A stretch of 64,000 bases of DNA, taken from an uncultured Lachnospiraceae bacterium (GTDB lineage: Bacteria; Bacillota; Clostridia; Lachnospirales; Lachnospiraceae). This document shows, piece by piece, positions 62,070 through 64,000 of the stretch (within the stretch, counting starts at the first letter, position 1; every line of letters begins with the position of its first letter). The translations under genes and the position numbers were made by a program. Location: positions 62,001 through 126,000 of the forward strand of contig CAJLRL010000001.1 in the NCBI GenBank assembly GCA_905209075.1, in the 5' to 3' direction. Below the pieces are notes generated by a model, which did no database searches, was not told the origin of the DNA, and worked only from the letters and a program-made list of their open reading frames with translations.

Positions 62070-63548
62070 TTAAATTCTCCTTTCTTTAACACGTTTATCA
62101 GCTTGTATAAAAAAATCTTTCCATATTGACGGGTGGAAGAGTATGAGCAGTGGAAACAGCTCCAATCGTCCAGCCAGCATGTCAAACATCAGAACATACT
62201 TTGATATATTATTAAAAAATCCAAAGTTCTGCACGGGACCGACATGGGAAAGACCTGGCCCTATATTGTTTATAGTTGCGGCAACGGCTGTAAAGTTCGT
62301 TGAAAAGTCGTACCCTTCAATTGATACGATAAGAGTCGATGCAACAAAAACAACTATAAATGTCATAAAATACACATTGATCGAGCGGATCACATCGTGA
62401 TCGACAGGTTTGTGCTCGAAAGTGATCTTTTTGACACTTTTTGGATGGATATAGCTCGTAAGCTCTTTAAATATGGATTTTACTGCTATAACACATCGTG
62501 AAACTTTTATACCTCCACCTGTACTTCCTGCACAGGCACCTATAAACATGAGCAGAGTTAATATCCCCTTTGAAAACTCCGGCCATTTATCAAAATCGGT
62601 TGTCGAAAAACCGGTTGTTGTAATAATAGAACCTACCTGAAAGGCTGCTTTTGTGACGGCATCGAAAATGCCTGAACACATGTGTACGATATTTATACTG
62701 ATGATGACGACAGAAGCAAGGATTATAAGGAAATAATGCCTGACCTCCTCGACATGTAATGCTTCTTTTAAGCTTCCGAAAAAAGCAAGGTAGTATGCAT
62801 TGAAATTTACTCCAAACAAGATCATAAAAATAGTCACAACCCATTGGATATATACGGAATAGCCTGCCATACTATCATTTTTTATTCCAAAACCACCTGT
62901 TCCGGCAGTTCCGAGTGCTGTGGCTATTGCATCAAACAGCGGCATTTTACCGAATATAAGAAAGATTATCTCAATTACTGTAAGACCAAAATATATGATA
63001 TAAAGTATTCTTGCAGTATGTCTTATCTTTGGAACGAGCTTTCCGACAGAAGGTCCAGGGCTTTCGGCGCGCATTAGATTAATGTTGCTTCCACCGCTTA
63101 ACGGGATTATCGCAAGAAGGAATACAAGGACTCCCATTCCGCCTATCCAGTGTGTAAAGCTCCGCCAGAAAAGCATACATTTAGATAATGCTTCTACATC
63201 GGATAAAATGCTGGCTCCGGTTGTTGTAAAGCCGGATATCGTTTCAAAAAGTGCATCCGTAAATGAAGGGATCTCACCTGACCAGAAGAACGGAAGTGCA
63301 CCGAAAATACTGAGTATTACCCAGCTTAGCGAAGTAGCTATACAGCCTTCTTTAAGATAGAGTGTAAAATCTTTGGGCTTTCTTGCCGAAAAAATAAAGC
63401 CTATTGCAATAGATAAAAGTCCTGCCAGTAAAAAATATATACCGCTTTTTTCACTGTAAATACCTGCAACTATGCATGGAAGGAGAAGAAGCACTCCCTC
63501 GAGCTTTAAAACACTGCCAAGGATATATCTAATTATTGAAGTATTCAT
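62070..63548 (-). CDS. trkH: Potassium uptake protein TrkH
   Basis: A 492-residue TrkH/KtrB-type channel with about ten membrane segments and four pore loops. The motif ETISGFTTTGASIL and later TGGFGIKND, VGSIITTTGFSTTDF and INNIGPGLSHVGP carry the potassium-filter glycines. CAGSTGGGIKVSR precedes the fourth loop region. It imports K+ and is gated by the cytoplasmic TrkA encoded just upstream, 12 bases away. GGAGG lies before the ATG. Confidence 0.93.
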   Translation of the reverse strand: MNTSIIRYILGSVLKLEGVLLLLPCIVAGIYSEKSGIYFLLAGLLSIAIGFIFSARKPKDFTLYLKEGCIATSLSWVILSIFGALPFFWSGEIPSFTDALFETISGFTTTGASILSDVEALSKCMLFWRSFTHWIGGMGVLVFLLAIIPLSGGSNINLMRAESPGPSVGKLVPKIRHTARILYIIYFGLTVIEIIFLIFGKMPLFDAIATALGTAGTGGFGIKNDSMAGYSVYIQWVVTIFMILFGVNFNAYYLAFFGSLKEALHVEEVRHYFLIILASVVIISINIVHMCSGIFDAVTKAAFQVGSIITTTGFSTTDFDKWPEFSKGILTLLMFIGACAGSTGGGIKVSRCVIAVKSIFKELTSYIHPKSVKKITFEHKPVDHDVIRSINVYFMTFIVVFVASTLIVSIEGYDFSTNFTAVAATINNIGPGLSHVGPVQNFGFFNNISKYVLMFDMLAGRLELFPLLILFHPSIWKDFFIQADKRVKERRI

Positions 63549-63560
63549 TGTTCGCCTCCA

Positions 63561-64000
63561 TTATTTTAAAATATCCTGGATCTGGTTGAATCCGGTATGC
63601 GTTGTTATTATCATGACTGTATCGTTTTTTTGTATTGAATCATTACCACTTGGGATAATGATCCTGCCGTTTCTGTTTATGAAGCATAATAACAGATTAT
63701 CCTTAAGCGTAAGATCCTTTAAAGGGACATCTGTAACAGCAGATTTTTCTGAAACAAAAAATTCTATAGCCTCAACCCTTGAATCATACATATGGTACAG
63801 AGTTTCAATGTTGCTGTGCATAGATGCTTTTTTTGCACGGACATAAGCTATGATCGCTTCGGAGGTGATGTATTTTGGATAGATAACACTTCCGAGATCA
63901 AGACTGTTTATAACGTTTGTAAATGTTATACGGTTTATTTTTGTTATGACTTTTGCATTTGATACCTGCTTGGCATATAATGTGAGCATTATATTTTCTT
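63561..64000 (-). CDS. trkA: Potassium uptake regulator TrkA, C-terminal part (start outside window)
   Basis: About 146 residues are visible. The frame stays open through the window end, so the Met at 63989 is internal. The segment holds the end of an NAD-binding RCK_N domain (NAKVITKINRITFTNVINSLDLGSVIYPKYITSEAI) and an RCK_C domain (VPLKDLTLKDNLLLCFINRNGRIIIPSGND). TrkA binds NAD(H) and gates TrkH. It is the first gene of the trkAH pair on the reverse strand. Confidence 0.9.
   Translation of the reverse strand, partial: ENIMLTLYAKQVSNAKVITKINRITFTNVINSLDLGSVIYPKYITSEAIIAYVRAKKASMHSNIETLYHMYDSRVEAIEFFVSEKSAVTDVPLKDLTLKDNLLLCFINRNGRIIIPSGNDSIQKNDTVMIITTHTGFNQIQDILK

Overview
The window looks like chromosomal DNA of an anaerobic, low-to-medium GC Firmicute of the family Lachnospiraceae. 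The grounds are AT-rich codon use, strong Shine-Dalgarno sites, the anaerobic cobalamin (Cbi) pathway, a GH3 beta-glucosidase with reversed domain order, and a GH16/GH94 beta-glucan locus of the kind known from Coprococcus, Butyrivibrio and Roseburia relatives. The genus is a guess, with Coprococcus eutactus relatives as a plausible source. No phage, CRISPR array, plasmid origin or complete insertion sequence was seen.

Layout. (1) 1-3451: end of a cobalamin late-assembly operon (cobS end, reduced cobU-like gene, cobC-type phosphatase, cbiB, cobD). (2) 3465-9376: unrelated genes splitting the cobalamin cluster: a BlaI/BlaR1-type pair with a promoter-overlapping palindrome, an unrecognised gene, a choloylglycine-hydrolase-family enzyme, and an ABC transporter. 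(3) 9392-16113: corrin-ring genes cbiC, D, F, G, H and a cbiJ-E-T triple fusion, probably transcribed with the preceding ABC genes. A GC-rich, foldable 200-base gap separates cbiC from cbiD. (4) 16213-19783: a heterodimeric ABC exporter. (5) 19793-21885: an Rpn-type nuclease behind a strongly structured leader, a phosphopantetheinyl transferase and an HTH gene fragment. (6) 21932-26519: aldo/keto reductase, FAD oxidoreductase, enolase, a gene remnant. (7) 26628-30190: GH3 beta-glucosidase with a divergent AraC regulator. (8) 30265-33688: a receiver/GntR chimera, a small unknown ORF, and a three-gene module of two HipA-like kinases around a regulator with a resolvase-type HTH.

(9) 33763-52497: beta-glucan locus. 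A secreted multidomain GH16 enzyme, two GH94 phosphorylases (cellobiose type and probable laminaribiose type), an AraC regulator, and a sugar-binding lipoprotein with two permeases. A second binding protein, carrying an in-frame stop in its signal peptide, lies upstream of a chemotaxis receptor and a LacI-sensor/GGDEF protein. A 21-base motif is repeated upstream of the GH16, first GH94 and binding-protein genes and should define the regulon. The working model is extracellular cleavage by GH16, import by the ABC system (its ATPase is not here), then intracellular phosphorolysis. (10) 52542-64000: ABC-F protein, CmpB-like membrane protein, tRNA-Glu(CTC), a diguanylate cyclase and an HD-GYP protein, a DUF11-like protein, a TPM/zinc-ribbon membrane pair, and TrkH/TrkA potassium uptake (TrkA cut by the window end).

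Gene functions are read from motifs by eye. RNA folds and promoters were hand-paired and need computation.
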